A DNA stretch of 64,000 nt from Pokkaliibacter sp046614695 (GTDB taxonomy: Bacteria > Pseudomonadota > Gammaproteobacteria > Pseudomonadales > Balneatricaceae). Shown one piece after another: positions 26,213 to 35,118 of this stretch. Position 1 is the first letter of the stretch, and each line of letters opens with the position of its first letter. The stretch is from NCBI RefSeq assembly GCF_046614695.1, contig NZ_JBKKHQ010000016.1, forward strand, positions 180,866 to 244,865. The letters run 5' to 3'. A model generated the notes under the pieces. The model had not been told where the DNA came from. It worked only from the letters and a program-made list of their open reading frames with translations, and did not search any database. Position numbers and translations under genes: made by a program.

Positions 26213-26914
26213 ATGAAAATCGGCATTTTGCAGTGTGATGATGTCAATCCGGCCTTGCAGCCGGACCATGGCAATTATCCGGCAATGTTCGAGGCGCTGC
26301 TGCGTGAGCAGGCGCCCGATGCCACCTTTGCGGTCTACCGCTGTCTGGAGGGGGAACTTCCCGCCTCGGTCGGGGAGTGTGATGCCTATATCACCACCGG
26401 CAGTAAAAGTTGTGTGAATGACGACAACCAATGGATTCGCCAGCTGGAGGACTTTGTTCGCGCCCTGTACGAAGCCAACAAAAAGCTGGTCGGGATCTGC
26501 TTCGGTCATCAGCTGATTGCCAGAGCCCTGGGCGGAGAAGTGTTGAACTCTGAAAAAGGCTGGGGGGTCGGTATGTCATTCAATGCCGTATCCAGCCCGA
26601 AACCCTGGATGCAACCTCAACAGGACAAGCTTGATCTGATTGTCAGCCATCAGGATCAGGTAGTGACGCTGCCGCCTGAGGCACAAGTACTGGCCAGCAG
26701 TCGCTTCTGTCCTTTCTACATGCTGGCTTACGGTGAGTGTTTTATGAGTGTTCAGGGCCATCCTGAATTCAGTAAAACCTACTCGCGGGATCTGATGAAC
26801 CTGCGCCGCGGTGTGATTCCGGATGAGCGCATCCGCGAAGGGCAGGTATCACTGAACGCTGAGGTCGATGATCGGGTGATGATGTCCTGGATCATGCATT
26901 TCTTTAAAGCCTGA
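26213..26914 (+). CDS. Class I glutamine amidotransferase-like hydrolase
   Basis: A 233-residue class I glutaminase-fold protein, with the triad C96 (GICFGHQ), H183 and E185 (VQGHPEFS). It is a stand-alone domain, like PuuD or the gamma-glutamyl hydrolases that release glutamate from gamma-glutamylated intermediates. Last gene of the operon, so it probably removes the glutamyl group that the first enzyme added. The start is ATG 26213 with a GAGGAG site; GTG 26210 overlaps. A terminator follows. Confidence 0.9.
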   Translation: MKIGILQCDDVNPALQPDHGNYPAMFEALLREQAPDATFAVYRCLEGELPASVGECDAYITTGSKSCVNDDNQWIRQLEDFVRALYEANKKLVGICFGHQLIARALGGEVLNSEKGWGVGMSFNAVSSPKPWMQPQQDKLDLIVSHQDQVVTLPPEAQVLASSRFCPFYMLAYGECFMSVQGHPEFSKTYSRDLMNLRRGVIPDERIREGQVSLNAEVDDRVMMSWIMHFFKA

Positions 26915-26941
26915 CGCTGACAAAGCGGTGAGGTATCACTC

Positions 26942-26971
26942 AAAACCGATGCGAAAGCGTCGGTTTTCTTA
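26942..26971 (+). terminator. Terminator of the gamma-glutamylation operon
   Basis: AAAACCGATGC (26942-26952), GAAA tetraloop, GCGTCGGTTTT (26957-26967) with one G.U pair. The remaining gene-free sequence to 27224 shows no other clear element beyond a promoter region for the next cluster. Confidence 0.85.
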
Positions 26972-27224
26972 TGCCTGCAGCAGCGGCTAACAAGCCGGTT
27001 AAGGGGAAAAGGGAGGAAAAAAGGATAATCAGTGCCTGAGTTAAAAAATGTTACTGAGTGTGAGTGAGCTGGTTCTATGATAGGCATCTCACTTAGACCC
27101 CTCCCGCAGGCTTAACTCTGGAGCCTGTGTGTGATCTGTTCAGGGACGAGCGGATGATACTCCTTAGGTTTTTAATGACAGGCTTTCGCCTGGCGGTTTC
27201 CTGTGGTTATAGGAAGTGGCGGCG

Positions 27225-28058
27225 ATGACGATGTCGATCCGGCTTTTAGCCCAGCTGTTGGGTGATGTACCTCTTCCCGATGCGTATTCTCCGACGTCGT
27301 ATCTGCTTGCTGATATCCAGGGGGCGAATCCCTGTGAGCGCACGCTGGCGATGATAGATGTTGCACTTCGCCGGTACCCTGAACTGAACGAGCATCCTTG
27401 TGTATTCCTGCTACCAGAGTTTGGGCTTCACTCCGTAGAGTTTGATGCCATCTATCAGGCACTGCCTCACACGCGGGCTGTTGATCTCTTTATGTACGGT
27501 AGTGTTGCGCTGTCGATGGCGCTAAACCGCATTCAGCACCATCTTTCTACGTCTGAGCATGTGATGGTGGTGGCGGTGACTACGCCACTACCTCAGAACC
27601 CGGCTTCGGTTCAAAGCGAGGCGCTCTGTATTGCTCATGTCAGTCCTGCATCAGGCACGCGTCGTGTGGCAGATGTTCGTCACTCGCGTTGGCGACCCTA
27701 CACCGAAGGCTCCGGTCCGGAGCTGTTGGCTCAGCAGCTACAGCGCTGGGAAAACGTCGATATTACTCACGTCTTGAACTATCCCCTTCATACCAGAAGC
27801 GATGCGGCCCAATTTACGCGCTTCTGGTACGAGGCCCCCTTGCTGTCTTCAACACAGTTACTCGGTAAACAACACTGCGATGGAGAGAGCGGTGCGGTCG
27901 AGCAACTTTTGAGATGGGTGGAGTTACAACTCATGCCAGCCAGTGCTGGCCACATATTACAGCTGGCGAGAAATACGCTGGGTTGGTACTCCGCCGTGCT
28001 ATGGGAGCATCAGGCCACTGAGCCTCACCACAGAAAAGGAATTCCAGTTTATGGGTAA
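27225..28058 (+). CDS. PAAR-linked putative type VI effector adaptor
   Basis: A protein of about 277 residues, immediately upstream of and overlapping the PAAR gene by 8 bases. Family not recognised with certainty. The pattern CERTLAMIDVALRRYP, AVDLFMYGSVALSMALNRIQ, MVVAV and a late ITHVLNYPLHTRSDAAQFTRFW loosely follows the layout of a thiolase/ketosynthase fold without the catalytic Cys, as seen in some adaptor proteins of type VI secretion. There is no signal peptide. It may load or fold the effector at 28474. The start is ATG 27225 (AGGA 10 bases upstream) rather than GTG 27216, which abuts that site. The adaptor role is inferred from position. Confidence 0.68.
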   Translation: MTMSIRLLAQLLGDVPLPDAYSPTSYLLADIQGANPCERTLAMIDVALRRYPELNEHPCVFLLPEFGLHSVEFDAIYQALPHTRAVDLFMYGSVALSMALNRIQHHLSTSEHVMVVAVTTPLPQNPASVQSEALCIAHVSPASGTRRVADVRHSRWRPYTEGSGPELLAQQLQRWENVDITHVLNYPLHTRSDAAQFTRFWYEAPLLSSTQLLGKQHCDGESGAVEQLLRWVELQLMPASAGHILQLARNTLGWYSAVLWEHQATEPHHRKGIPVYG

Positions 28059-28452
28059 GCCAGCAGCGGTGGTTGGAAGCTATCACACCTGTCCTGCAAA
28101 ACGGGGAAAGACGCCTCATGTCGGCGGTCCGGTAGCGGGAGGGTCATCTAACGTTTTTATTGGCGGTGTACCGGCGGCTCGGGTGGGAGACCCCCTGATC
28201 TGTAATGCGCCGCCAGATGCTATCGCTGCAGGCTCCGCCACGGTTTTTATTAACGGGAAACCCGCCGCGCGCCAAGGCGACCGCACCGTTCACGGTGGTG
28301 TGATTGTCAGTGGTAATGCCTCGGTCGAGATTGGCGATAAAACCTACGCAAAAGACGGCGTCTATGTGGGAGCAGGGGATTCCAGCGAGATGCCACATTA
28401 CGAGCGTGAAGTAAGCCCAATGACCGATGCCACTTATGGCTTTAGTTACTGA
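28051..28452 (+). CDS. PAAR-domain type VI secretion tip protein
   Basis: A 133-residue PAAR repeat protein that would cap the VgrG spike and carry the effector. The repeated turns MGKPAAVVGSYHTCPAK, GGSSNVFIGGVPAARVGDPLIC, GSATVFINGKPAARQGDRTVHGG and SGNASVEIGDKTYAKDG follow the PAAR beta-prism pattern, including metal-binding His/Cys (H in YHTC, C in LIC, H in VHGG). It overlaps its upstream neighbour by 8 bases (ATGGGTAAG) and is 21 bases before the effector. No VgrG or Tss structural gene is in the window, so the secretion apparatus is elsewhere. Confidence 0.94.
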   Translation: MGKPAAVVGSYHTCPAKRGKTPHVGGPVAGGSSNVFIGGVPAARVGDPLICNAPPDAIAAGSATVFINGKPAARQGDRTVHGGVIVSGNASVEIGDKTYAKDGVYVGAGDSSEMPHYEREVSPMTDATYGFSY

Positions 28453-28473
28453 GAAGGCAACAGGATATAACGG

Positions 28474-31400
28474 ATGACAACAGGTACGGACACCACCACT
28501 GCCACACCCGCAGCGGTTGCCTCAACTTCTTCTGCAACACCGGCAGCCACTCCTGCGCCGGAATTCAAACCGACGCAATTTGCTTTACCCGTAGTCAAGG
28601 CAGATGGCACCGAGTTTAAAAATGCCGAAGAGCTGGATAACAAGATCGGCGGTAACCTGATGGGTAACTACCTATTGGGCGAGAATAATTTCTGGCACGG
28701 CGGCATTCATTTAACGGGTCACATGTTTCCCCATCACCGGGCTAAATTACCCATTCGCTGTATTGCCGACGGCGAAGTTGTTGCCTACCGCATTAATGAA
28801 GACTATTTCAAACAGACCTTACCGGCTGTCGATGGGCTAAGAGAGGCTGAGCTCTATACCTCATTGGACTTCTGTCTGGTCCGGCATGATTACAAAAGTC
28901 CGAAAAGGAAAGACCCCCCCAAAGCGGCAGAAACGCCTGCCGCAGCTCCTCAGGCTGCCAACGTGGCCGCTGGTCAGCGCTATCGGGTTGCCACGAGTAA
29001 AGATCCTCTGACAATGAGGAAGTCTCTTGAGGCCGCGAGTTTCAATGCCGCGACTAATAAAGTCAAAGTGGCGAGAGACTCCGAAATGACGATTGTCGAT
29101 GGCACTTCACAAAGGGCTCCAAACGGGCTTGATTACTATCAGGTTTCTACTGATGGGCAGACGCTTTATGCGCCAATAACGCTGATTACACCGGTACGCT
29201 ATGTGGTTAAAAGTACGGCAAATGGCAGGGCTGATCCTGCAGGAGCTGACTTTAAAAAGGTGGGTAGCCAAACGCTGGTAGAGCTATTGTCAGTCGATAC
29301 CGTTAGCGCTGTGCAGGGCGGAACTTCGCATCAATACTTCCACTGTAAAATTATTACGCCGATGAGCTGCGACCTGGCGGTTCATGAAGGTGATGAGCTG
29401 TATATCGTGGACTCTTGTTTGCGTCCTGAGCCTTTGCCAGCGGCAATTGTGGCTGCGGAGCCTGAACCCGCAACACCTGCGCCCATGGAGGAGACTCCAC
29501 CAGAATATAATAGTCTGCGTTTGTACAGTCTTTATATGCACCTCACGCCTTTTTCCGAATATAAGAAAAATGAAGAGGAGCCATCAGAACAACTATTACT
29601 TATTAAAGTCACAGGCCGCACCAACCTTCGAAAAAAAGATACGACAAAGGAAGGGTGGCTAATAAAAGACGGTCACTTTGAAAACGGAGAGGTGCTTTCC
29701 AAGCAGTCAGGTAGTGCCAGCTCTTTTCAATACGATAGTGGTAGTACAAATACTTTTTATAAAGTGAAAAAAACCGTCAGGAAGCAGGATGGTAGTTATG
29801 AAGAAGCCGGTGAGGAAATCTATGTCTATAGCGGTAAAGTAGAAGCGTTTACGCAAGAAAAGAAAGCTCAAATTAAACCGATCTATTGGACTGAGCAGCG
29901 TGAGGCTCTTACCAAAGGGCAACGTGGCACGCGAGAAGAAGATAAAACAACGTCCGCTGGGTTGATTAAAACGGGAACAAAAGTCCGCTATCAGGTTGCC
30001 AGCAGAACAAAAGCGGCGCAGGGTGACACCTTCGATATGATTCGCTGCACAATTCTGGTCGATGGTGCCTACACGGATATGCCGAACGCGATAAGCAAAG
30101 GCAAAACGGTGTGGTTGGAGATTCAATCTACAGCACTGGCCGATAGCCTCGAAGATTTGGGCTTGGGTATACCTGAGCATTGCAACTCTGGCGCAGAATC
30201 CACGGTGTATGTACCTCCAACGCCTATCCCTGTGAAAGCCGGTGACCCTGTCGGGTATATCGGCAGATACGATGTCCAGGCAACCAATGGTCAAGGCTCC
30301 CAGGCAACCCAGTATGATTGGGTTCATCTTGAATTGTTTTCAGACAGTGATGAACAAGCAATTAACGATCTGCTAAATAACAAAGCAAAGGTCAACGTTG
30401 GCCGACAGTATCTTAAGATCCCCGCGACACAAGAGCCAATCACTCTCTATAAAGCGGTAGAGGATGCGAACCACAAAAAGGTGATGCAACCTACTGAGCA
30501 GCAAGTCATCTTTAACGATACTTTTGGCGGTGGCTACCTGCCCGAATATGTCGAAGTCAGTGGTAGCCCAACGAAAGATGCGCAGGGAAAAGAATGGTAC
30601 CCCTTCAAGGAAGACACATTTATTGAGGCCAGTCGCGGCAAGGTCATCAATCAGTTTGATCTTAAAGAGATGGGCTTCCAAATCATCAAAGAAACCGATG
30701 AGAGTACCAGCGGTTTTTACTCTCAGGATGCGACTGAAGTAACGCAGGATTCTAGAGAGTTCTTTAAGAAGATTTTTGCAGCGGCAGATAACCAAGCCAC
30801 TTTATCTGACGGCTCCAGTAATACTGGCAAAGGTGATGGCAAACTCTCCAAAGAAGAACTTTACGCGGCGTTCTCGAATACGAATTTTCGGGATGTGGTT
30901 AATAAGGTTGTTGCTTATCATCCGAGCGAGTGGGGACAAGATCACTTAGCAGCGATAAATGAGTTAATAGATGATTGGCATAATAAAAATTTAAGTAAGC
31001 ATGTTAGAAATACTATCGATTTTGAGGCCGAAAGAGTCAAAGAACTTTCAGTTATCAATACTCCATTTGATAACTTATTATGGCATATTCAGCCATTGGC
31101 AGGAATTAATGCTCTTGCAAATGGGAGTTGTTGTGATAGAAACCTGAATGCAGATATAATGCTTGCTATAGCAAAGAATAAGATTTCACGGGATTTTGCA
31201 GAAGAACTGGCAAATAACTTTAATCTTTCTATGGGTATGGATAGTAGATTTAACTCTTGTATATGTAAAGCTTATATGTTTTCTCAAATGTCGACGGAAA
31301 GTGGTTTTTTTACAAAAACTTTAGAAAATGATGGTAAAGGAAAAAGAAAGTACGATCCCTTCCGTGGTAGAGGATATATTCAGTTAACAGGAAAAAGAAA

Positions 31401-31974
31401 TTATAAGTCTTACGAAAATTTTTCAAAACAAAATTTTACTGAAAATAATAATTGGGAAAAACTAGAGACTCTTCCTCATAGTGTCAATTGCTCAGTATGG
31501 TTCTTACATAATTGTCATCCTTTTCTTAACCATGCTCAAGCAGATGATTTTCTTGCTTGTTGTATGGATATAAATGGTGGTCTAAATGGACGTCAGCATA
31601 GACTTAATGAATACAAAAGACTGTTGGAAATTTTTAATGTAAAAAATTGCCCTCATGCGAGCCTTAGAACAGCATATGATGACTTTGAAAAAAGTCAAAT
31701 TTTCAATATGCAACGCGGTGCTTTCGGCTGGGGAGTTTGGCATGACCACTATTTTATCGATCATCCTAATAATTACGTTGTTAATATAGATAAAAACAAA
31801 GTCGAATCTATAAAAGGATACGAAAGGTTTTTGGATTTGATAGAAGGTACTAATTTTAATGATAAGACAAATGAAAAAGATGATAATGGGAATTATGTAG
31901 ATAAAATCTGGTTTACAGCTAGGCGGCCAAAGGAATTTGCAGTAAGAAGGCTGGGTTTTTTAAGAGGAGAGTAA
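28474..31974 (+). CDS. Modular peptidoglycan-targeting T6SS effector (M23-like plus GH19)
   Basis: An 1166-residue cargo protein. The Ala/Thr-rich N-terminus is followed by M23 peptidase-like pieces: FWHGGIHLTG (H75, H79), LYSLYMHLTPF (H356) and DWVHLELF (H618, E620). The second Asp is His79 and the first His of HxH is Trp616, so activity there is doubtful. Between the pieces are SH3-like insertions (170-330). Near 770-800 an EF-hand-like loop (GKGDGKLSKEELYAAF) precedes the C-terminal GH19 chitinase/lysozyme domain: catalytic E942 (FSQMSTESGFF), FRGRGYIQLTG (963-973) and CMDINGG. Codon use turns AT-rich near residue 840, exactly before that domain. There is no signal peptide, as expected for T6SS cargo. 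Followed by a candidate immunity gene one base later. Confidence 0.88.
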   Translation: MTTGTDTTTATPAAVASTSSATPAATPAPEFKPTQFALPVVKADGTEFKNAEELDNKIGGNLMGNYLLGENNFWHGGIHLTGHMFPHHRAKLPIRCIADGEVVAYRINEDYFKQTLPAVDGLREAELYTSLDFCLVRHDYKSPKRKDPPKAAETPAAAPQAANVAAGQRYRVATSKDPLTMRKSLEAASFNAATNKVKVARDSEMTIVDGTSQRAPNGLDYYQVSTDGQTLYAPITLITPVRYVVKSTANGRADPAGADFKKVGSQTLVELLSVDTVSAVQGGTSHQYFHCKIITPMSCDLAVHEGDELYIVDSCLRPEPLPAAIVAAEPEPATPAPMEETPPEYNSLRLYSLYMHLTPFSEYKKNEEEPSEQLLLIKVTGRTNLRKKDTTKEGWLIKDGHFENGEVLSKQSGSASSFQYDSGSTNTFYKVKKTVRKQDGSYEEAGEEIYVYSGKVEAFTQEKKAQIKPIYWTEQREALTKGQRGTREEDKTTSAGLIKTGTKVRYQVASRTKAAQGDTFDMIRCTILVDGAYTDMPNAISKGKTVWLEIQSTALADSLEDLGLGIPEHCNSGAESTVYVPPTPIPVKAGDPVGYIGRYDVQATNGQGSQATQYDWVHLELFSDSDEQAINDLLNNKAKVNVGRQYLKIPATQEPITLYKAVEDANHKKVMQPTEQQVIFNDTFGGGYLPEYVEVSGSPTKDAQGKEWYPFKEDTFIEASRGKVINQFDLKEMGFQIIKETDESTSGFYSQDATEVTQDSREFFKKIFAAADNQATLSDGSSNTGKGDGKLSKEELYAAFSNTNFRDVVNKVVAYHPSEWGQDHLAAINELIDDWHNKNLSKHVRNTIDFEAERVKELSVINTPFDNLLWHIQPLAGINALANGSCCDRNLNADIMLAIAKNKISRDFAEELANNFNLSMGMDSRFNSCICKAYMFSQMSTESGFFTKTLENDGKGKRKYDPFRGRGYIQLTGKRNYKSYENFSKQNFTENNNWEKLETLPHSVNCSVWFLHNCHPFLNHAQADDFLACCMDINGGLNGRQHRLNEYKRLLEIFNVKNCPHASLRTAYDDFEKSQIFNMQRGAFGWGVWHDHYFIDHPNNYVVNIDKNKVESIKGYERFLDLIEGTNFNDKTNEKDDNGNYVDKIWFTARRPKEFAVRRLGFLRGE

Positions 31975-31975
31975 T

Positions 31976-32797
31976 ATGAGATGGGTTTGTTTTTTTATCT
32001 ATATTCTTTTTAGTCCATACAGTAACGCTTTGGGTATTAAAGATTTTAATAACAACTATATTACTCTGGAGGAAGGAGGGAATAGTAATATAATTGATGT
32101 GAGTTATATTTATCGTGAAATGAGTAATTATTTTGGTGTGAGTCAAGGTGATTTGGATGCTGATATTTCTCAAGATAAAAGATATATTGTTTTTTCTTTT
32201 GGAGTAGGTATGAACTCTGAAATTCTTGAGAAAATATACGTTCCTATTCAAGGGAGTTTAATCCATTTATATGATATTTATATATCCTCCTATAATCCGA
32301 CCTGGAAAAAAAATTCTGAAAACGTAACTTTGATGAAATGCTGTTATGACAGTACTAACATCAATCATTCAGATCTTGAAAATATGGTTAAAGATAAATA
32401 TCTATTTAATAAAAATTGGTCTCCGAAAGAGATAGCTATGCACATTGATGATTACAATGTATATGCGGTATCTAATCTAGGAAGCGTACAAAAAGCTAAT
32501 GATGTAGGCTTTTATTTAAGTCAAGATAAAAAATATGATTATGCCAATATTGTACTCGCTGATATTATAAACAAACATCCAGCTAGAGTTGTTGCACATT
32601 TAAATTATGCAGATAATTTATATGATATGTTTATTGTGAATAGTAATTCTTATGAATCTGATGAAAAGAAAGATATATATGATGCTATTAGTGTGAATTA
32701 TAATTTATATATTAAACTTATGACTAAGTTAGGTAAGGAAATTAAAATTCCTCCTCGTGTCTACGAACGATTAAAATTTCTATCTAAAGTTGATTGA
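31976..32797 (+). CDS. Exported protein, candidate immunity 1
   Basis: A 273-residue AT-rich gene beginning one base after the effector stop, with a GAGGAG site inside the effector's end. Signal peptide MRWVCFFIYILFSPYSNALG, so periplasmic. The N-terminal domain (about 20-170) is strand-rich; the C-terminal part is helical, like one or two TPR units (ANIVLADIINKHPARVVAHLNYADNLYDMF). A single Cys pair (KCCYD) is present. No family is recognised. Position and compartment fit protection against a peptidoglycan hydrolase delivered into the periplasm. Confidence 0.75.
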   Translation: MRWVCFFIYILFSPYSNALGIKDFNNNYITLEEGGNSNIIDVSYIYREMSNYFGVSQGDLDADISQDKRYIVFSFGVGMNSEILEKIYVPIQGSLIHLYDIYISSYNPTWKKNSENVTLMKCCYDSTNINHSDLENMVKDKYLFNKNWSPKEIAMHIDDYNVYAVSNLGSVQKANDVGFYLSQDKKYDYANIVLADIINKHPARVVAHLNYADNLYDMFIVNSNSYESDEKKDIYDAISVNYNLYIKLMTKLGKEIKIPPRVYERLKFLSKVD

Positions 32798-32864
32798 TTA
32801 ATTGGCGGTTATAATATTTTTAGTATTTTAGATTTGAATCAGCGGCTGTGCTAGGGAGGGGGAG

Positions 32865-33710
32865 TTGAAATGGGCTGTTAGAATATTTTTTATTATCTTT
32901 TCAGTAAATGTAAGCGCACAAGACTTTCAGTCTAAAAATGGTATTGATTTTAGTTTTGCTCCGTATCCAGACGAACCTGGGGGAATAGTAGTTGCAAGCG
33001 TGGCCGGTAGTAATAGAGAGCCAGTAAGTATCGATGTAATAGGTGCTGAGTTAACCTATGTAGAGATGTCGAGTTCTCTTGTCGCTGTCGTTAGTGCTTC
33101 GGAAGCAGGTAAACATTTTCAAGTTATATATTTTCTGTCTAAGAACCACGAAGTTACTGAAATTGCTGATTTGGAGTATGACTATGAATATTCGCCTGAT
33201 GTAGGTGATATCCAATCTAGCGTTCGAATAATGAAAAATAATGAAGGCGCGTGGTCGTATGTGGATGATGTCGATTTTAAAGACGACATGCCATATCTAT
33301 TCCTTCCTGTTCTTTCAGATAAATTTAGTAAGCCTTCAAAATATTATATGCATGCAATCGAAAGTGAGACAGTTAAAAATAGTCTATATTTGAATGATGC
33401 CTATATTAAGAAGTGGGGTGGATCTCTTTGTGGTGATAGCGAAGTGACGATTCTTTCATGTAGGACTAAACTAAAAAGTTTGGCATTGTGTGCAGGTAGT
33501 GGAAATTCTATTCTGTATAAATATGGAAGGAAGGGGGATATAGAAATTTCATTGCTAGGAGGCAATCAGTCAGTTGTTTCAAATAACTACATATTTCATA
33601 ATGGAGAATATGAGTATAGAGTGACCGTAAATGGTGATAATAGTGGTTTATTATTGGTTCGGAATAAAGGGAAAGAGATTTATAAAACGGATTGCAAAGT
33701 GAGCAATTAG
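32865..33710 (+). CDS. Exported protein, candidate immunity 2
   Basis: A 281-residue AT-rich gene with signal peptide (LKWAVRIFFIIFSVNVSA|QDF). It starts at TTG 32865 after an unusually strong purine site (AGGGAGGGGGAG). The C-terminal half holds SEVTILSCRTKLKSLALCAGSGNSILYKYG, a Cys-containing pattern that I associate with a family of exported gammaproteobacterial proteins of unknown role. No enzyme motif is visible. It lies second in the run of exported genes behind the effector and shares its AT-rich composition, so another immunity or accessory protein is likely. Confidence 0.72.
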   Translation: MKWAVRIFFIIFSVNVSAQDFQSKNGIDFSFAPYPDEPGGIVVASVAGSNREPVSIDVIGAELTYVEMSSSLVAVVSASEAGKHFQVIYFLSKNHEVTEIADLEYDYEYSPDVGDIQSSVRIMKNNEGAWSYVDDVDFKDDMPYLFLPVLSDKFSKPSKYYMHAIESETVKNSLYLNDAYIKKWGGSLCGDSEVTILSCRTKLKSLALCAGSGNSILYKYGRKGDIEISLLGGNQSVVSNNYIFHNGEYEYRVTVNGDNSGLLLVRNKGKEIYKTDCKVSN

Positions 33711-33831
33711 TTATATGGAAATTAAAATATATGTTCTCTGTTTTTATAAAACGTGCCTGCAGAGAAAATTTTAATTAAGCGCTTACGTTAAAACCGGAAG
33801 TAATGGTTGGGGTCGTTGAGTCCGTCTGGTA

Positions 33832-34554
33832 ATGAGAGAAAAGAAAAATTTCATAAAGCTTGCTTTATATTTACTTCTGTTGGCTTTCAATTATTCTCAC
33901 GCAAATGAAAAATGCGATGCGCTTCTTTATCAATATGGGAGAGATAAATTACTTTTCCATGAAAATAATATATGCATTTTTCATTTCTCTCAGGGAGATA
34001 AAGACTCTCTCTATGGTTCCTGGGATGATTCTGAGATAAATCTGAAAAATATAATATCGCACAGCTATTTTGAGAATAGTTGGGATCTTGAGTCAGTTTT
34101 AGGTGAAGATAATGCGTTAACTATAAGCTTTATTTTTCATTCAAATACATACTCTCTTAGTTTGAATAAGAATGGTTTTTTAGGCGCTGAAATAAATGCC
34201 TCCATAGAAAATGATAATTCAAATGAAGAGATTTTTAAGTATTTTACTATTAATTTTGACAGAGAAAAGTATTTAGAAGTTTTTAAGGATGTTGAAAGTA
34301 GTAGTGATTTTGATATTTTTAGTAGCAAGTACTATGTGTTGGGAAGAAAGACTGAAAATGAAACTTTTAAAATTTCTTCTGAAAAGGATTTTCTGAGGAG
34401 GAATTACACGGATAAAAAATCAAAAGTTTATGTTGTAAAGGGTGATGCAGTTCAGCTTCTTGATTTTCATGATAATTCTATCCAGGTGCTGTATAAAGGT
34501 GTTTCAGGAAAAGAATATAAAGGCTGGATATATAGTTCTGATATTTTATTTTGA
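33832..34554 (+). CDS. Exported protein with SH3-like end, candidate immunity 3
   Basis: A 240-residue AT-rich gene with signal peptide (MREKKNFIKLALYLLLLAFNYSHA). The C-terminal 50 residues (KVYVVKGDAVQLLDF, VLYKGVSGKEYKGWI) look like a bacterial SH3 domain, which in other proteins binds peptidoglycan; that would let it shield the target of the effector. The middle is unassigned. The ribosome site is weak. It is separated by 121 bases from the preceding gene. Third member of the exported cluster. Confidence 0.7.
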   Translation: MREKKNFIKLALYLLLLAFNYSHANEKCDALLYQYGRDKLLFHENNICIFHFSQGDKDSLYGSWDDSEINLKNIISHSYFENSWDLESVLGEDNALTISFIFHSNTYSLSLNKNGFLGAEINASIENDNSNEEIFKYFTINFDREKYLEVFKDVESSSDFDIFSSKYYVLGRKTENETFKISSEKDFLRRNYTDKKSKVYVVKGDAVQLLDFHDNSIQVLYKGVSGKEYKGWIYSSDILF

Positions 34555-34635
34555 AATGCTTTTGTGGTCGTTATGCTTTTTGTGTTGATTTATAAAATGT
34601 CGGTTTCAATTGTTAAGTGATTTCTAGGGTGTTTG

Positions 34636-35118
34636 ATGAATTTAGGAAAAGGGCTGTTAAGAATTAATGTTGTAGTGCTATCAATATTCTATTGCTCACT
34701 TGCCAACGCCAGTGACGACTGCACCTTTGATGAAACTGCCTACACCGCTTTCACTGAAAAATACGTTAGCACACATGATTTGATTACTTCTTACGATAAA
34801 AATACCGGTGCCTTTACTCGACAGTTACCTGATCAAACTGTTCAGGTAACAGGTGGTGGTTGTGTGGATATTGGCACCTCGATTATCGTCATCTTTAAAT
34901 ATCCGCTAAGTAAAAGCCATTTGCCGGATCTTATTCACGAATATCTCTCCCTCTATGGAAACTGGTTGATTGATGAGTCGCTCTTAGCTGATGCGAATAC
35001 ACAGTACCGCTGGAGTGTTGATGGGCCAGTTTTTGAATATAACCTCGGTGAGTCTGGTTACTACGTAAGTGCAGAAATAAATGACAAGGTGCTGCGTATC
35101 AGTGCCTACATGAATTAA
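34636..35118 (+). CDS. Small exported protein, candidate immunity 4
   Basis: A 160-residue protein with signal peptide (MNLGKGLLRINVVVLSIFYCSLANA) followed by SDDCTFDET. Two cysteines (CTFDE, GGGCVDIG) could form a disulfide. The chain is strand-rich (IIVIFKYPLSKSH, YRWSVDGPVFEYNLGESGYYVSAEI). Composition is more balanced than in the three upstream genes. ATG 34636 is preferred over TTG 34633 because AGGG then lies 6 bases away. No family recognised; the immunity role is inferred from place only. Confidence 0.68.
   Translation: MNLGKGLLRINVVVLSIFYCSLANASDDCTFDETAYTAFTEKYVSTHDLITSYDKNTGAFTRQLPDQTVQVTGGGCVDIGTSIIVIFKYPLSKSHLPDLIHEYLSLYGNWLIDESLLADANTQYRWSVDGPVFEYNLGESGYYVSAEINDKVLRISAYMN

Noticed and set aside
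31919..32251. Antisense open frame across the effector/immunity junction
   Set aside because: A by-product of AT-rich sequence on the opposite strand; genes at 28474 and 31976 explain the region with good ribosome sites.
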